The notes under the pieces are model-generated. The model was given only the letters and a program-made list of their open reading frames with translations, did not search any database and had not been told where the DNA came from. The position numbers and the translations under genes were made by a program. DNA of 24,287 bases from an uncultured Clostridia bacterium. Its GTDB lineage: Bacteria > Bacillota > Clostridia > Oscillospirales > Ruminococcaceae. Positions 16,401-23,193 of this stretch are shown here, piece after piece. The DNA lies in contig CAMEYZ010000006.1 in NCBI GenBank assembly GCA_945947715.1, forward strand, positions 1 through 24,287, given 5' to 3'. Each line of letters begins with the position of its first letter. Position 1 is the first letter of the stretch.

Positions 16401-18473
16401 CTCCTCCTTGGAAGCGGAGGAAACCTTTCCGAATACCTCGCGGACCTCCTTGCGGTCGCACTCTGCAGTAAGAGCGGATATTCTGTTGAGATAGCGGGCA
16501 GAAACTGCGGAGGGATAACCCTTCTCCTCCACCTTTTTGCGCAGCTCTGCAAGCTTTGCCTTGTCGAAGGCTTCCATTCCTGCGCAGAGAGCATCCAGGT
16601 CCTTTCTCGCAAGAGCGTTCTTTGCAGCGTCTGCCTTGCGGAGGAAGTGCTTTTTCAGCATATCACAGTATCTGTCGGAATCGGTCTCCTTGACAAGAGC
16701 ATCTATCTCGTCAGCGGATTTCTTGGCGAGGTCCTTATATTTTTCAGTAAGCTCGTCTGCCTGAGCGGAGATGATCCTGTCCTCGGCAGCGGATATGTAG
16801 GGCTTCTTAACGGTATCGTCGTACTCTGCAGCCTTAAGCTTTTCACACAGTGCCTTAGCCTCGTCCAGCTTCATCAGCGGCAGAGAGAGTGTGAGCTGCT
16901 TAAGCTCGCTGTCCTCTGCGGAGTTTTCCGCAAGCTTTACCTTTACGAGATATTTAGCCTTGGTCTTGTCGTCAGCGGTGGTGTTGAATATGTTCTTTTT
17001 TAGCTGTTTCAGCTCTTCTCTGTTAAGCGCCGAAAGGTCTATGCAGAGCTCGGCCAGCTTTGCCTCGTTTTCAACAGCCTTCTTCATCTCCTCGGCGGAG
17101 TCAAACACAGTCCCGTTGAAGGTCCTGGATTTCTTGTCCTCCTCGTCGATGTATTTTTTAAGATTAACAGACGCAGGGCAGTCGGTAAAGTGATATTTTT
17201 CAGCTGCTGCTTCAAGCTCCTCATAGATAAGCTTTGCCTTCGGGAAGCCGCATACATAGTCACCCTTTTCACCGATAGCGTCAGCGGGGATGTACAGCTT
17301 TGTCAGATGAGTATTCAGCTCATCGTCGGAGTAAGATGCCTTGCTCCCGAACCAGAATTCCTCTGCCTCAGAGATATCGTCAGCCTTATTGCTGAAATTA
17401 GCATAAAGCAGCTTGAATACTGCTCTGTCGGCGGGCTTTTCCGAAAGCAGCTCCACTGTCTTTGAAAGCAGCTCGTCCTTAGTGAGAGAGGATGTTTCGA
17501 TGCTGCGGAGCTTTTCATTGTACTCAGATGCTGCCGAGCCGTTGTCTGCAGATATCTTTCCCTTTGCAGCAAACGCCGCAACAAGCGCAGCCTTAGCCGC
17601 AGCAAGCTCGTCGTCGATAGTATGCTCAGCGGGGAACTTTTTCACTTCAGCGTCATAGAAATTGTTCCGGAATTCTGCGCCGTTCATTTCGATGCCGTTC
17701 TTGTTCAGCACCGAAACTAAGAATTTAATGGAATAACCCACTGCAGTCATGCCCATGCCGATAGCCTTCAGCAGGGGAGCTACCTCGTCCATTTTTGCTT
17801 TAAGCTCTGCTATGACAGACAGTGAATTGTTCAGCACAGCTGTCCTTGCGCAGTCTGCCGAGACCTTTGCGGAGGCTTCTCCGACAGTGAGGGTATGCTC
17901 TGTTATCTCGGAGATGACGGGGAATTTTTCAAGCTTTTCAGCAGAAAAATCGTCCAGACATGTAGATAGATCCTCAAAGGAAATGGAAACGGGAGCTTCA
18001 AGGGTGCCCTGCTTCCAGAAAGCCTCATTTATGATCTTCTTGACCTTCATTTTCTGATTTGTGAGAGGAGTAACTGGAGCGTAGGGCTTGTTGTGCTCCT
18101 TCATGTACTGTTCGCTGACAATTATCTGATCGTGCTTTCCGTCGATCATCCAGTCGTGGGCGATAAAGGTGGTTTTAAACAGCAGATCAGACAGGAAGAT
18201 GTGCTCATTAGACGCAGCGATCTCCCTTGCTTTTGCGATATTGAAAGGCATCCAGCCTGTTTCTCCGTCCTCGGACATAAGCATCATATCCGATAAACGG
18301 CAGATAGTAGCGTCATTGCTTTTGGCTTCCTCATCGGAGGCGGGGGCATAGATAAGTCCTTTTGTCAAAGGATGACAAAACAGCTCGCCCTCGGGGAGAT
18401 ATTTTTCCATAAATTCATCCCTGAATGCGGTGCAGTGTTCCCTGAATTTTCCGTAATCGTTTATGATTTCCAT
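13470..18473 (-). CDS. Giant 51-residue-repeat protein with C-terminal zinc ribbon, function unknown
   Basis: 1667 residues, no signal peptide, probably cytoplasmic. Residues 1 to about 460 are an uncharacterised Ala/Lys/Glu-rich region with one moderately hydrophobic helix (GMGMTAVGYSIKFLVSVL, about 240-257). About residues 470-1335 hold some 17 tandem units of 51 residues, each predicted as a helix pair: L-C-K-x-I early, a hydrophobic residue (often Met) four to five later, L-x-x-L, then K-Y, [ST]-x-x-Y-x-x-x-I and R-E near the end. About 1340-1490 is a globular, probably beta-rich domain (QFDLPVLLHTVTQGNPNEGF, ALIGGGSLKLEE). About 1505-1640 is a Pro/Lys/Glu linker with repeated KPVE-x-P-KP and DIKPIK. 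It ends in a four-Cys zinc ribbon (Cys1643, 1646, 1658, 1661). ATG 18471-18473 has AAAGGA 11 bases upstream and a perfect promoter at 18552-18580. No known family was recognised; an adaptor or scaffold role is inference. Confidence 0.92.
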   Translation of the reverse strand: MEIINDYGKFREHCTAFRDEFMEKYLPEGELFCHPLTKGLIYAPASDEEAKSNDATICRLSDMMLMSEDGETGWMPFNIAKAREIAASNEHIFLSDLLFKTTFIAHDWMIDGKHDQIIVSEQYMKEHNKPYAPVTPLTNQKMKVKKIINEAFWKQGTLEAPVSISFEDLSTCLDDFSAEKLEKFPVISEITEHTLTVGEASAKVSADCARTAVLNNSLSVIAELKAKMDEVAPLLKAIGMGMTAVGYSIKFLVSVLNKNGIEMNGAEFRNNFYDAEVKKFPAEHTIDDELAAAKAALVAAFAAKGKISADNGSAASEYNEKLRSIETSSLTKDELLSKTVELLSEKPADRAVFKLLYANFSNKADDISEAEEFWFGSKASYSDDELNTHLTKLYIPADAIGEKGDYVCGFPKAKLIYEELEAAAEKYHFTDCPASVNLKKYIDEEDKKSRTFNGTVFDSAEEMKKAVENEAKLAELCIDLSALNREELKQLKKNIFNTTADDKTKAKYLVKVKLAENSAEDSELKQLTLSLPLMKLDEAKALCEKLKAAEYDDTVKKPYISAAEDRIISAQADELTEKYKDLAKKSADEIDALVKETDSDRYCDMLKKHFLRKADAAKNALARKDLDALCAGMEAFDKAKLAELRKKVEEKGYPSAVSARYLNRISALTAECDRKEVREVFGKVSSASKEELDKLREIINSGKYATELTDPYINRIAERETALRYEEFENRCKTISTMDKEALAAIKAEFTGGKYPAEITDKYSADIISRETELEKQEIAELCKDIPTMKRPELKKLSETLSDPKYNSEFTAPYFDKIKEREIAAEKEEIAELCKDISSMKEDDLKKLSETLSDAKFNPEYTAPYFDKIKARKVEIEKAELAELCKGIPTMKRDDLKKLSEKLADPKYNKDYTAEYMAKIKDRNLQLDNIEVDEACKDIEKMDRAALKSLSEKISDEKYSKDYTAKYFEKIKAREADIDKAELTELTKNVDKLKKNELVKLTADINEKYSKEISAPFIEKIRAKEISLMKAEMENLCRNIPSTPRPELSKLKEALKSDDFDKDLSAKYIAQIEERENALIKTELQNLCKNVDSANKDKLLEIKLKITDTPEYKEQGKQYIDKIDTRLKKLDKEEFDKMMSSVSTMNFESLDKFSEELEKRKPTLEPAKYTEMLGLIDTRYDKLENDELNKLCGNIPELKIEQITSILNTIEDKGFKNKNAQPYIKKLNDAANQLYIKDLSKLTENLGGLNKSALLDICKKIADYGNGCPDDLKKRYDGIVRKKIREVDDKRVEQVCRNLGTLTKSETLKIIAQVREMDIDEEAKKRHISTCENHILSSKKAERDSYTTKLSADMLEASINQSHVITGDSPTFDSTALKMQNSFAKMGQFDLPVLLHTVTQGNPNEGFIFTLEYVFCRNKNGLISKKSVDDIDRFVGKKALIGGGSLKLEEKNGTSTDLPIGLKGAAIEGTAVVLNKLLTYIQSARAEERRKDLEANAARNDSFMDITADAPIPAAEPAKAPKPAEAAPAPKPVETPTQPAAKPVEVPVDVSVDIKPIKHIETTAPISKDAEIKDIKPIKPITGNEAKPVEVPKAVEAPKPVETPKPAEAPKPVEIPKPAEAPKPAPQPAPAPSSAKPIKMKFCDQCGAKIMSESAKFCSECGNKIAR
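15775..16233 (-). repeat. Three adjacent 153-base units conserved at the DNA level
   Basis: Within the giant gene, units starting at 15775, 15928 and 16081 (each 153 bases) share near-identical stretches: GACAGCTTTTTCAG begins each one, followed 26 bases after the unit start by CATTG and then by CCTTGCAAAGCTC. They encode the most similar protein units (Met at residues 891, 840 and 789). Units further away keep the spacing but have diverged in sequence, so the central ones probably arose by recent duplication or gene conversion. Confidence 0.85.
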
Positions 18474-18551
18474 TGAAAGCTCATTCCTTTCTGCTGATTA
18501 CGATAAGTAATATAGTGATCGGCGGAGAGGTCCGCACATTTAATCAATATA

Positions 18552-18580
18552 ATTATACCAAAATATATCAGCTATGTCAA
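18552..18580 (-). promoter_or_regulatory. Sigma-A promoter for the giant repeat gene
   Basis: Minus strand TTGACA (18575-18580), 17-base spacer, TATAAT (18552-18557), perfect consensus; leader of about 70 bases. The 317-base gap to the divergent DUF6062-like gene holds this promoter, the one at 18713-18741, and AT-rich sequence with nothing else recognised. Confidence 0.9.
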
Positions 18581-18712
18581 CAGTTTTCGTCGATTTTGAA
18601 GGGTAAAAACTGTATAAATAATACAGAAAAATTTTGTATATTTTAAATTACGGTAGAGTTCAGGCTTTTATGCTGCTAAGCGGCAAAGTTCGGAAAATCC
18701 TTTCGGCGGGGG

Positions 18713-18741
18713 TTGTAATCCTTTGTGAAATATGTTAAAAT
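18713..18741 (+). promoter_or_regulatory. Probable promoter for the DUF6062-like gene
   Basis: TTGTAA (18713-18718), 17-base spacer, TAAAAT (18736-18741): a moderate match to the sigma-A consensus, 49 bases before ATG 18791. Confidence 0.6.
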
Positions 18742-18790
18742 AATAATAACCGAGTTTTGCCGGAAAATATCACCACGAAAGGAAATGGAT

Positions 18791-19480
18791 ATGAGAGAAA
18801 GTCTGCTGACTATACCTATCAGTGAAATTATGGACCCACGTGAGGGCTGCCCTGTCTGCCGTATGAGGGACATGCTGGAATCTCGCACGGTGGAATATAT
18901 AATGGGCGCTGCCATGATGGAGCCTGACGTTCGCATCGAGACAAATCGTGCAGGCTTCTGCCACACCCATCTTACCCAGATGATGAAGCAGAAGAATCGC
19001 CTGTCACTGGCGCTTATGCTCCAGACCCACCTTGAGACCACAGACCGAGAGCTTTTTTCACGGAAGAAGCTTTTCGAGCCCAAGACCGCCCGCAGACAGA
19101 AGCTGTCGAAGATAAACGAAAGCTGCTTTGTCTGCGAGAAGATAGACTGGGGCATGGAACGGCTGATGAAGACCTTCTTTGAGATGTATGGCCATGAGGA
19201 TTTTCGAAAACTGCTTAACGAGCAGGAATACATCTGCCTGCCCCATTATGACCTGCTTTTGAGCCTTGCTCCTGAATATCTGAAAAAGAACGAGCTTGCA
19301 TCGTTTACTGAGGATATCCGTACCATAACCGAAAGGTATCTCAACTCGCTGTATGAGGACGTTTCCCATTACTGCTCCATGTACGACTATAGAAACACAG
19401 GCAAGGACGCTGACTGGGGCAACTCCAAGGATAGCATCGAGCGTTCGGTGAAATTCCTCACCAGTCGCAGCGGAGAATGA
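18791..19480 (+). CDS. DUF6062-like protein with paired CxxC/CxxH motifs
   Basis: 229 residues, no signal peptide or membrane segment. Two similar halves each carry a CxxC then a CxxH motif: GCPVCRM (about residues 19-25) with GFCHTHL (about 56-62), and SCFVCEK (about 112-118) with ICLPHYD (about 151-157). Each set would offer three Cys and one His for a zinc ion. The arrangement matches what I recall of DUF6062, a family of unknown function found in Clostridia. ATG 18791 is chosen because AAAGGA (18778-18783) lies 7 bases upstream; ATG 18785 is too close, and the frame open from GTG 18725 would include the promoter -10 box. It is divergent from the giant zinc-ribbon gene, separated by two promoters; a functional link is not shown. 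Confidence 0.8.
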   Translation: MRESLLTIPISEIMDPREGCPVCRMRDMLESRTVEYIMGAAMMEPDVRIETNRAGFCHTHLTQMMKQKNRLSLALMLQTHLETTDRELFSRKKLFEPKTARRQKLSKINESCFVCEKIDWGMERLMKTFFEMYGHEDFRKLLNEQEYICLPHYDLLLSLAPEYLKKNELASFTEDIRTITERYLNSLYEDVSHYCSMYDYRNTGKDADWGNSKDSIERSVKFLTSRSGE

Positions 19481-19588
19481 TACTGTGTAAACGAAACAAG
19501 TGTTTTTCTGATTTGCATATTTTTTGGGCCGTTGTTTGGATAAAATGGTGAAATTTGCGGATTATCGGATTTGTAACAGTTTTGTGTC

Positions 19589-19617
19589 TTGACATAAATG
19601 CCGAAAAATGTTACTAT
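19589..19617 (+). promoter_or_regulatory. Sigma-A promoter for the GH25 lysozyme gene
   Basis: TTGACA (19589-19594), 17-base spacer, TACTAT (19612-19617), leaving a leader of about 80 bases. The remaining gap after 19480 is AT-rich and shows no other gene. Confidence 0.75.
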
Positions 19618-19706
19618 TATATAAAAGTATTTGCTTTAATATATGAAATGACTGAACAGAAAGATAGAATAGGGAAGAGATAACAAATCGAAAGGAATGG
19701 TAGCTA

Positions 19707-21575
19707 ATGAATCATAAAGGCTTGATCCGCTGTGTGGCTGCTGCCGCGATGTCGCTGTTCATATGCGCTTCGGCGGGTGTTGCTGCTTCTGCGGATTCAA
19801 CGGGATATACGTTCGGAACTGCTGAGGTGACAGCTCTGACAGCATCATCGGGAGGAACCTTTGATATACCTGTATCAAAGCTCACACTGGCTCACGACGG
19901 ACAGTACCGGATAGTCCCAGATGCTTCGGACAGCAGTCTTACATTTACATATCACAGCAGTAAAAGCTCTGTTGCCAAGGTCTCGAACAAGGGACTGATA
20001 GTGGCAGTGAGTCCCGGAAAAGCTACGGTAACCTGCACGGCGTCCGACGGTACCAGCAAAAAGGTATCGGTCACTGTTGCAAAAGAGGGGGAGGATAATT
20101 TCCCGACTGCTGTGTACTATACCGAGAGCCAGTGCAATATTCTGACTGGCGAGACCTATCGTCCCACAGCAAAGGTCACTCCTAAGGGCTGCACCTACAC
20201 GGTGAGCTATTATTCGGACGATACGTCAGTGGCAACCGCAGACAGCTCAGGCAATATAACGGCTGTGTCTCCGGGAATATGCAACGTGACCATAACCACC
20301 AGCAATGGCTGTTCGTCGACCGTTGCAGTCATTGTTTCGGACGAGCCCGTTCCTGCCGCATATGTGGAATACGAGGACGACAGCATCAGCCTGAATGTGG
20401 GTGACAAGGTACGTCCTGCTGTTTCGGCATTTCCTGATGATAATATGAAATTTTCCTCGGCGGATACGTCGGTGGCGAAGGTCTCCGTCAAGGGAACTAT
20501 CCTGGGCGTTTCGGAGGGAGTTACAGAAATAACCGCTTCCAACGGCATAAGCTATGACACGATAACCGTATCGGTAGGAGATGTTTCTCAGCCCGAGGAC
20601 GACACATATATATATGATGAAAACGGAAATCTTCTTCCGACGAGAGTGGAATATGAGCACGGGTCCGATTCTGTGGAGATAGGCAGCAAGCTTTCTCCGT
20701 CCATAAAGGTCTACCCGAAGGGCGCAGTCACCAGCTTCAAATTCCATTCCAGCGATACCGGCGTTGCCAAGGTATCCTCCAAGGGAACTGTTCTCGGAGT
20801 GGGAGAGGGCACCTGCGAGATTTATGTCAAGACCGATAACGGCTGCATGGCCTCCTTTACGGTGACCGTATTCAGGGAGCGGTTCTCCGGCATCGACGTT
20901 TCAAAGTGGAACGGAGATATCGACTGGGAGACAGTAAGTCAGAATCCCGACGTTGATTTTGTTATGATAAGGGCTTCCTATGGCACCGAGACCGAGGATA
21001 TCCGTCTTGTACAGAACGTTGCAGGCTGCGAGGCTTATAATATCCCGTATGGCTTCTATCACTATATGTACGCAAAAAGCGTGGAGGAAGCACTTATCGA
21101 GGCGGATTTCTTCCTTAAGACCGTCCGTCCCTATAACCCCACCTATCCGCTGGTGCTGGATATCGAGGAATCCTACTACAAGACCATGACCAAGGAAGAG
21201 GTCACGGACATTGTCTGTGCCTTCATGGAAAAGGTGGAGAATGCAGGCTACTATGCGATGATATATAGCTATGCGTCCTTCTTCGGCGACAGTCTTATCT
21301 ATGACCGCGTGAAGATATACGATAACTGGGTGGCATGCTGGGGAGACCAGGAAAGACTCAGCAGCAACTTCTCCTATTCCTATGGAATGTGGCAGTACAG
21401 TGAAACGGGCAGAATGGACGGTATCCCCGAGGACGTGGACCTGAATTACAGCTACAAGAATTATCCCTATATCATCAATAAGTACGGCCTGACGGGCTAT
21501 AACAATCTGGGAGATGCTCCCGAGGATGACGATGACATTAGCTGGTATACGGAAGTATACGAAGTGACAGAGTAA
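19707..21575 (+). CDS. Secreted GH25 lysozyme with four Ig-like (Big2) domains
   Basis: 622 residues. A Sec signal peptide (MNHKGLIRCVAAAAMSLFIC, then ASAGVAASADS; cut near residue 29) exports it. Four bacterial Ig-like repeats follow at about residues 50-125, 135-210, 218-290 and 312-388; each has S-x-V-A-K/T-V and a G-x-(I/V)-x-(G/A)-V-(S/G)-x-G turn. Residues about 393-590 are a glycoside hydrolase family 25 domain: FSGIDVSKWNGDIDW at its start (Asp397) and LVLDIEES with the DxE pair (Asp485, Glu487), the expected catalytic residues for N-acetylmuramidase cleavage of peptidoglycan. The tail is acidic (PEDDDDISW). No dockerin, LPXTG or choline-binding repeats, so the Ig-like domains probably provide wall or surface contact. 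ATG 19707 with AAAGGA 10 bases upstream; own promoter. Confidence 0.95.
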   Translation: MNHKGLIRCVAAAAMSLFICASAGVAASADSTGYTFGTAEVTALTASSGGTFDIPVSKLTLAHDGQYRIVPDASDSSLTFTYHSSKSSVAKVSNKGLIVAVSPGKATVTCTASDGTSKKVSVTVAKEGEDNFPTAVYYTESQCNILTGETYRPTAKVTPKGCTYTVSYYSDDTSVATADSSGNITAVSPGICNVTITTSNGCSSTVAVIVSDEPVPAAYVEYEDDSISLNVGDKVRPAVSAFPDDNMKFSSADTSVAKVSVKGTILGVSEGVTEITASNGISYDTITVSVGDVSQPEDDTYIYDENGNLLPTRVEYEHGSDSVEIGSKLSPSIKVYPKGAVTSFKFHSSDTGVAKVSSKGTVLGVGEGTCEIYVKTDNGCMASFTVTVFRERFSGIDVSKWNGDIDWETVSQNPDVDFVMIRASYGTETEDIRLVQNVAGCEAYNIPYGFYHYMYAKSVEEALIEADFFLKTVRPYNPTYPLVLDIEESYYKTMTKEEVTDIVCAFMEKVENAGYYAMIYSYASFFGDSLIYDRVKIYDNWVACWGDQERLSSNFSYSYGMWQYSETGRMDGIPEDVDLNYSYKNYPYIINKYGLTGYNNLGDAPEDDDDISWYTEVYEVTE

Positions 21576-21584
21576 ATGATAATT

Positions 21585-21613
21585 ATTATGCCGCTCGGTA
21601 TGGGCGGCATAAT
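21585..21613 (+). terminator. Hairpin after the lysozyme gene
   Basis: ATTATGCCGC (21585-21594) pairs perfectly with GCGGCATAAT (21604-21613); the following T-run is short (TTTGG). It lies 9 bases past the lysozyme stop and 18 bases before the next ATG, so it may reduce readthrough into that gene, which has no obvious promoter of its own. Confidence 0.6.
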
Positions 21614-21631
21614 TTGGATAAGGGGAACACT

Positions 21632-22423
21632 ATGTATTATTACACAAAGGAATGGTATCTGAGGTCGAAATGCACGGGGCTGTATCTGAATCTGCAGACC
21701 TGCACCGAGGAGGAAGCCCGCTCTGCAGAATATTACGAAAAGCAGCTTGCCATGTATGCCGAGGAGATACGCTTTGAATGTGAGCAGATAAAGAACACCT
21801 CCTACGACGTTTTTGCAGAGGACCGCACCGAGCCCGAGGAATTTCTCAGAGAGGAATTCAGGCGGCGGATAGCGGAAAATAACCCTGATGAGGCGGATTT
21901 TATCGCAGCAAAGCGGCTGTCCGAAAGGATAGCTGCGGTGAAGCTTGCCCTGCCTGGGGAAATATTGTCGGAGATACCCGATATACGCATATTTGCTCTG
22001 AATCGTGCAGATAATAAGACGGCGGAGCTGATAACGTCCTATTCGGAGGAATGCCGCCGCTTTATGCAGGAAACAGACTTCCGCTTCGAGGAGGAATATC
22101 CTGCAAGAACAGAGCCTATCCCGGACGAGCTTTGGGAGGAGTACGGCTTTGCGGGGGGCAGTATCAGAAAGGTCATACGCAGCGGCAGGGATATCACCAT
22201 GCTAATAGATAATGCGGGGAGCGGCTCTGATGTGACTGCGATGCATCTGAAGGACGCAGATGTGGAGCGCCTGGACGACGGTCTAGAGGATTCCCTCTGG
22301 ATTGCAAACGAAATGTATCTGACAAACGGTGAGTACGAGCTCTGTGCTCTTTGCAGAAAAGGCAGTGAGTTTCCGGAATTTATCCTTCATACGAAGGATG
22401 TCTCCTTTGACTTTGACAGATAA
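21632..22423 (+). CDS. DUF4085-like protein of unknown function
   Basis: 263 residues, acidic, no signal peptide or membrane segment. It begins MYYYTKEWYLRSKCTGLYLN, which resembles the N-terminus of DUF4085 proteins (Y-x-T-K-E-W-Y). The middle (about residues 30-140) is charged and helical, with EEFLREEFRRRI and AAKRLSERIAAVKLALP. The C-terminal part (about 165-260) looks beta-rich, with WIANEMYLTNGEYELCALC (about 225-243). The family assignment is from memory of this N-terminus and is moderate. ATG 21632 is chosen over TTG 21614 because AAGGGG (21620-21625) lies 6 bases upstream. Expression probably comes from the lysozyme promoter by readthrough of the hairpin at 21585-21613; a terminator overlaps its stop codon. 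Confidence 0.75.
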   Translation: MYYYTKEWYLRSKCTGLYLNLQTCTEEEARSAEYYEKQLAMYAEEIRFECEQIKNTSYDVFAEDRTEPEEFLREEFRRRIAENNPDEADFIAAKRLSERIAAVKLALPGEILSEIPDIRIFALNRADNKTAELITSYSEECRRFMQETDFRFEEEYPARTEPIPDELWEEYGFAGGSIRKVIRSGRDITMLIDNAGSGSDVTAMHLKDADVERLDDGLEDSLWIANEMYLTNGEYELCALCRKGSEFPEFILHTKDVSFDFDR

Positions 22424-22447
22424 TTGAAAGTATTATCTGACTTTTTT
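22417..22447 (+). terminator. Intrinsic terminator of the DUF4085-like gene
   Basis: CAGATAAT (22417-22424) pairs perfectly with ATTATCTG (22432-22439) around a 7-base loop, followed by AC and six T. The 5' arm contains the TAA stop codon of the gene. Confidence 0.75.
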
Positions 22448-22477
22448 GTGCAATTATACAAACATTGTCGGTATCTA

Positions 22478-22506
22478 TTGACAAATTCTACAGCGGGTGA
22501 TATAAT
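22478..22506 (+). promoter_or_regulatory. Sigma-A promoter for tRNA-Lys
   Basis: TTGACA (22478-22483), 17-base spacer, TATAAT (22501-22506), perfect consensus, about 46 bases before the tRNA. Confidence 0.9.
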
Positions 22507-22552
22507 AATTAAGTCATGTTAAGATGATTATTATCTTATCGGCATGATTTAT

Positions 22553-22625
22553 GTGCTATTAGCTCAGTCGGCAGAGCATTTGACTTTTAATCAAAGGGTC
22601 TGGGGTTCGAATCCCCAATAGCACA
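22553..22625 (+). tRNA. tRNA-Lys (anticodon TTT)
   Basis: Acceptor GTGCTAT (22553-22559) pairs with ATAGCAC (22618-22624), discriminator A; D arm GCTC-AGTCGGCA-GAGC; anticodon stem TTTGA/TCAAA with loop CTTTTAA, anticodon TTT (lysine); T arm TGGGG-TTCGAAT-CCCCA. CCA is not encoded. Own promoter and own terminator make it a single-gene unit. Confidence 0.97.
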
Positions 22626-22635
22626 CTCGATTGAG

Positions 22636-22668
22636 TCTCCCGTGAACTTGGTTTGCGGGGGATTTTTT
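22636..22668 (+). terminator. Intrinsic terminator of tRNA-Lys
   Basis: TCTCCCGTGAAC (22636-22647) pairs with GTTTGCGGGGGA (22651-22662), including three G-T pairs, around TTG, followed by six T and a further T-rich stretch. Confidence 0.85.
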
Positions 22669-22684
22669 ATTTTTATGAAAAGTA

Positions 22685-22713
22685 TTGACAAAACTATACT
22701 GATTTGGTATAAT
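22685..22713 (+). promoter_or_regulatory. Sigma-A promoter for the thioredoxin gene
   Basis: TTGACA (22685-22690), 17-base spacer, TATAAT (22708-22713), perfect consensus; leader of about 65 bases. Confidence 0.9.
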
Positions 22714-22783
22714 TAAAATATAGAATAATCCTGCGCTATCTGCGCATAATAGCTTTGAAAAACTACCGAAAGGAATGATAAAA

Positions 22784-23098
22784 ATGTCGGAAATTATCGG
22801 AAGAAATGAATTTGAGGAAAAGGTGCTCGGAGCGGAGAAAATCGTCATTGCGGATTTCTTTTCCGAGACCTGCGGACCCTGCAGAAGAATGGCTCCCGTT
22901 CTCGATGAGATAGCCGAGGAAAACGGGGACGAGCTGTCGGTGGTCAAGATAAGCATAAACAGCGACCCTGACCTTGCAATAGAATACGGGGTGCAGTACG
23001 TTCCCACCATGATTTTTTTCAGAAACGGCAAGGAGCTTGACCGTATCGTGGGTGCTGTGGGCAAAAACGAGCTGCTCGAAACGGTGAAGAAGCTGTGA
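22784..23098 (+). CDS. trxA: Thioredoxin
   Basis: 104 residues, the size of a single thioredoxin domain; reduces protein disulfides in the cytoplasm with electrons from thioredoxin reductase. The active site is CGPC in FFSETCGPCRRMAPVLDEI (about residues 24-42), with Thr in place of the usual Trp before the first Cys; the cis-Pro loop is YVPTMIFFRNGKEL (about 72-85), and the buried Asp is in VIADFF. ATG 22784 is chosen because AAAGGA (22769-22774) lies 9 bases upstream, whereas ATG 22775 directly abuts that site. It stands alone between two promoters. The missing Trp leaves open a thioredoxin-like protein with a narrower partner. Confidence 0.92.
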   Translation: MSEIIGRNEFEEKVLGAEKIVIADFFSETCGPCRRMAPVLDEIAEENGDELSVVKISINSDPDLAIEYGVQYVPTMIFFRNGKELDRIVGAVGKNELLETVKKL

Positions 23099-23116
23099 AA
23101 TATGGCGCTGCGGCTA

Positions 23117-23145
23117 TTGACAAATCGCGGCAGATGTGGTATAAT
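23117..23145 (+). promoter_or_regulatory. Sigma-A promoter for the activase-related gene
   Basis: TTGACA (23117-23122), 17-base spacer, TATAAT (23140-23145), perfect consensus, 48 bases before ATG 23194 and only 18 bases past the thioredoxin stop. No terminator is visible between them. Confidence 0.9.
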
Positions 23146-23193
23146 TAATAAAATAGAGAAAAATTCACTTGGAACGAGGAATCACTTTTTTAT

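Noticed and set aside
14480..17110. Regular repeats as a CRISPR array
   Set aside because: The period is 153 bases, the units are coding and diverged throughout, and there are no short identical repeats with unique spacers.
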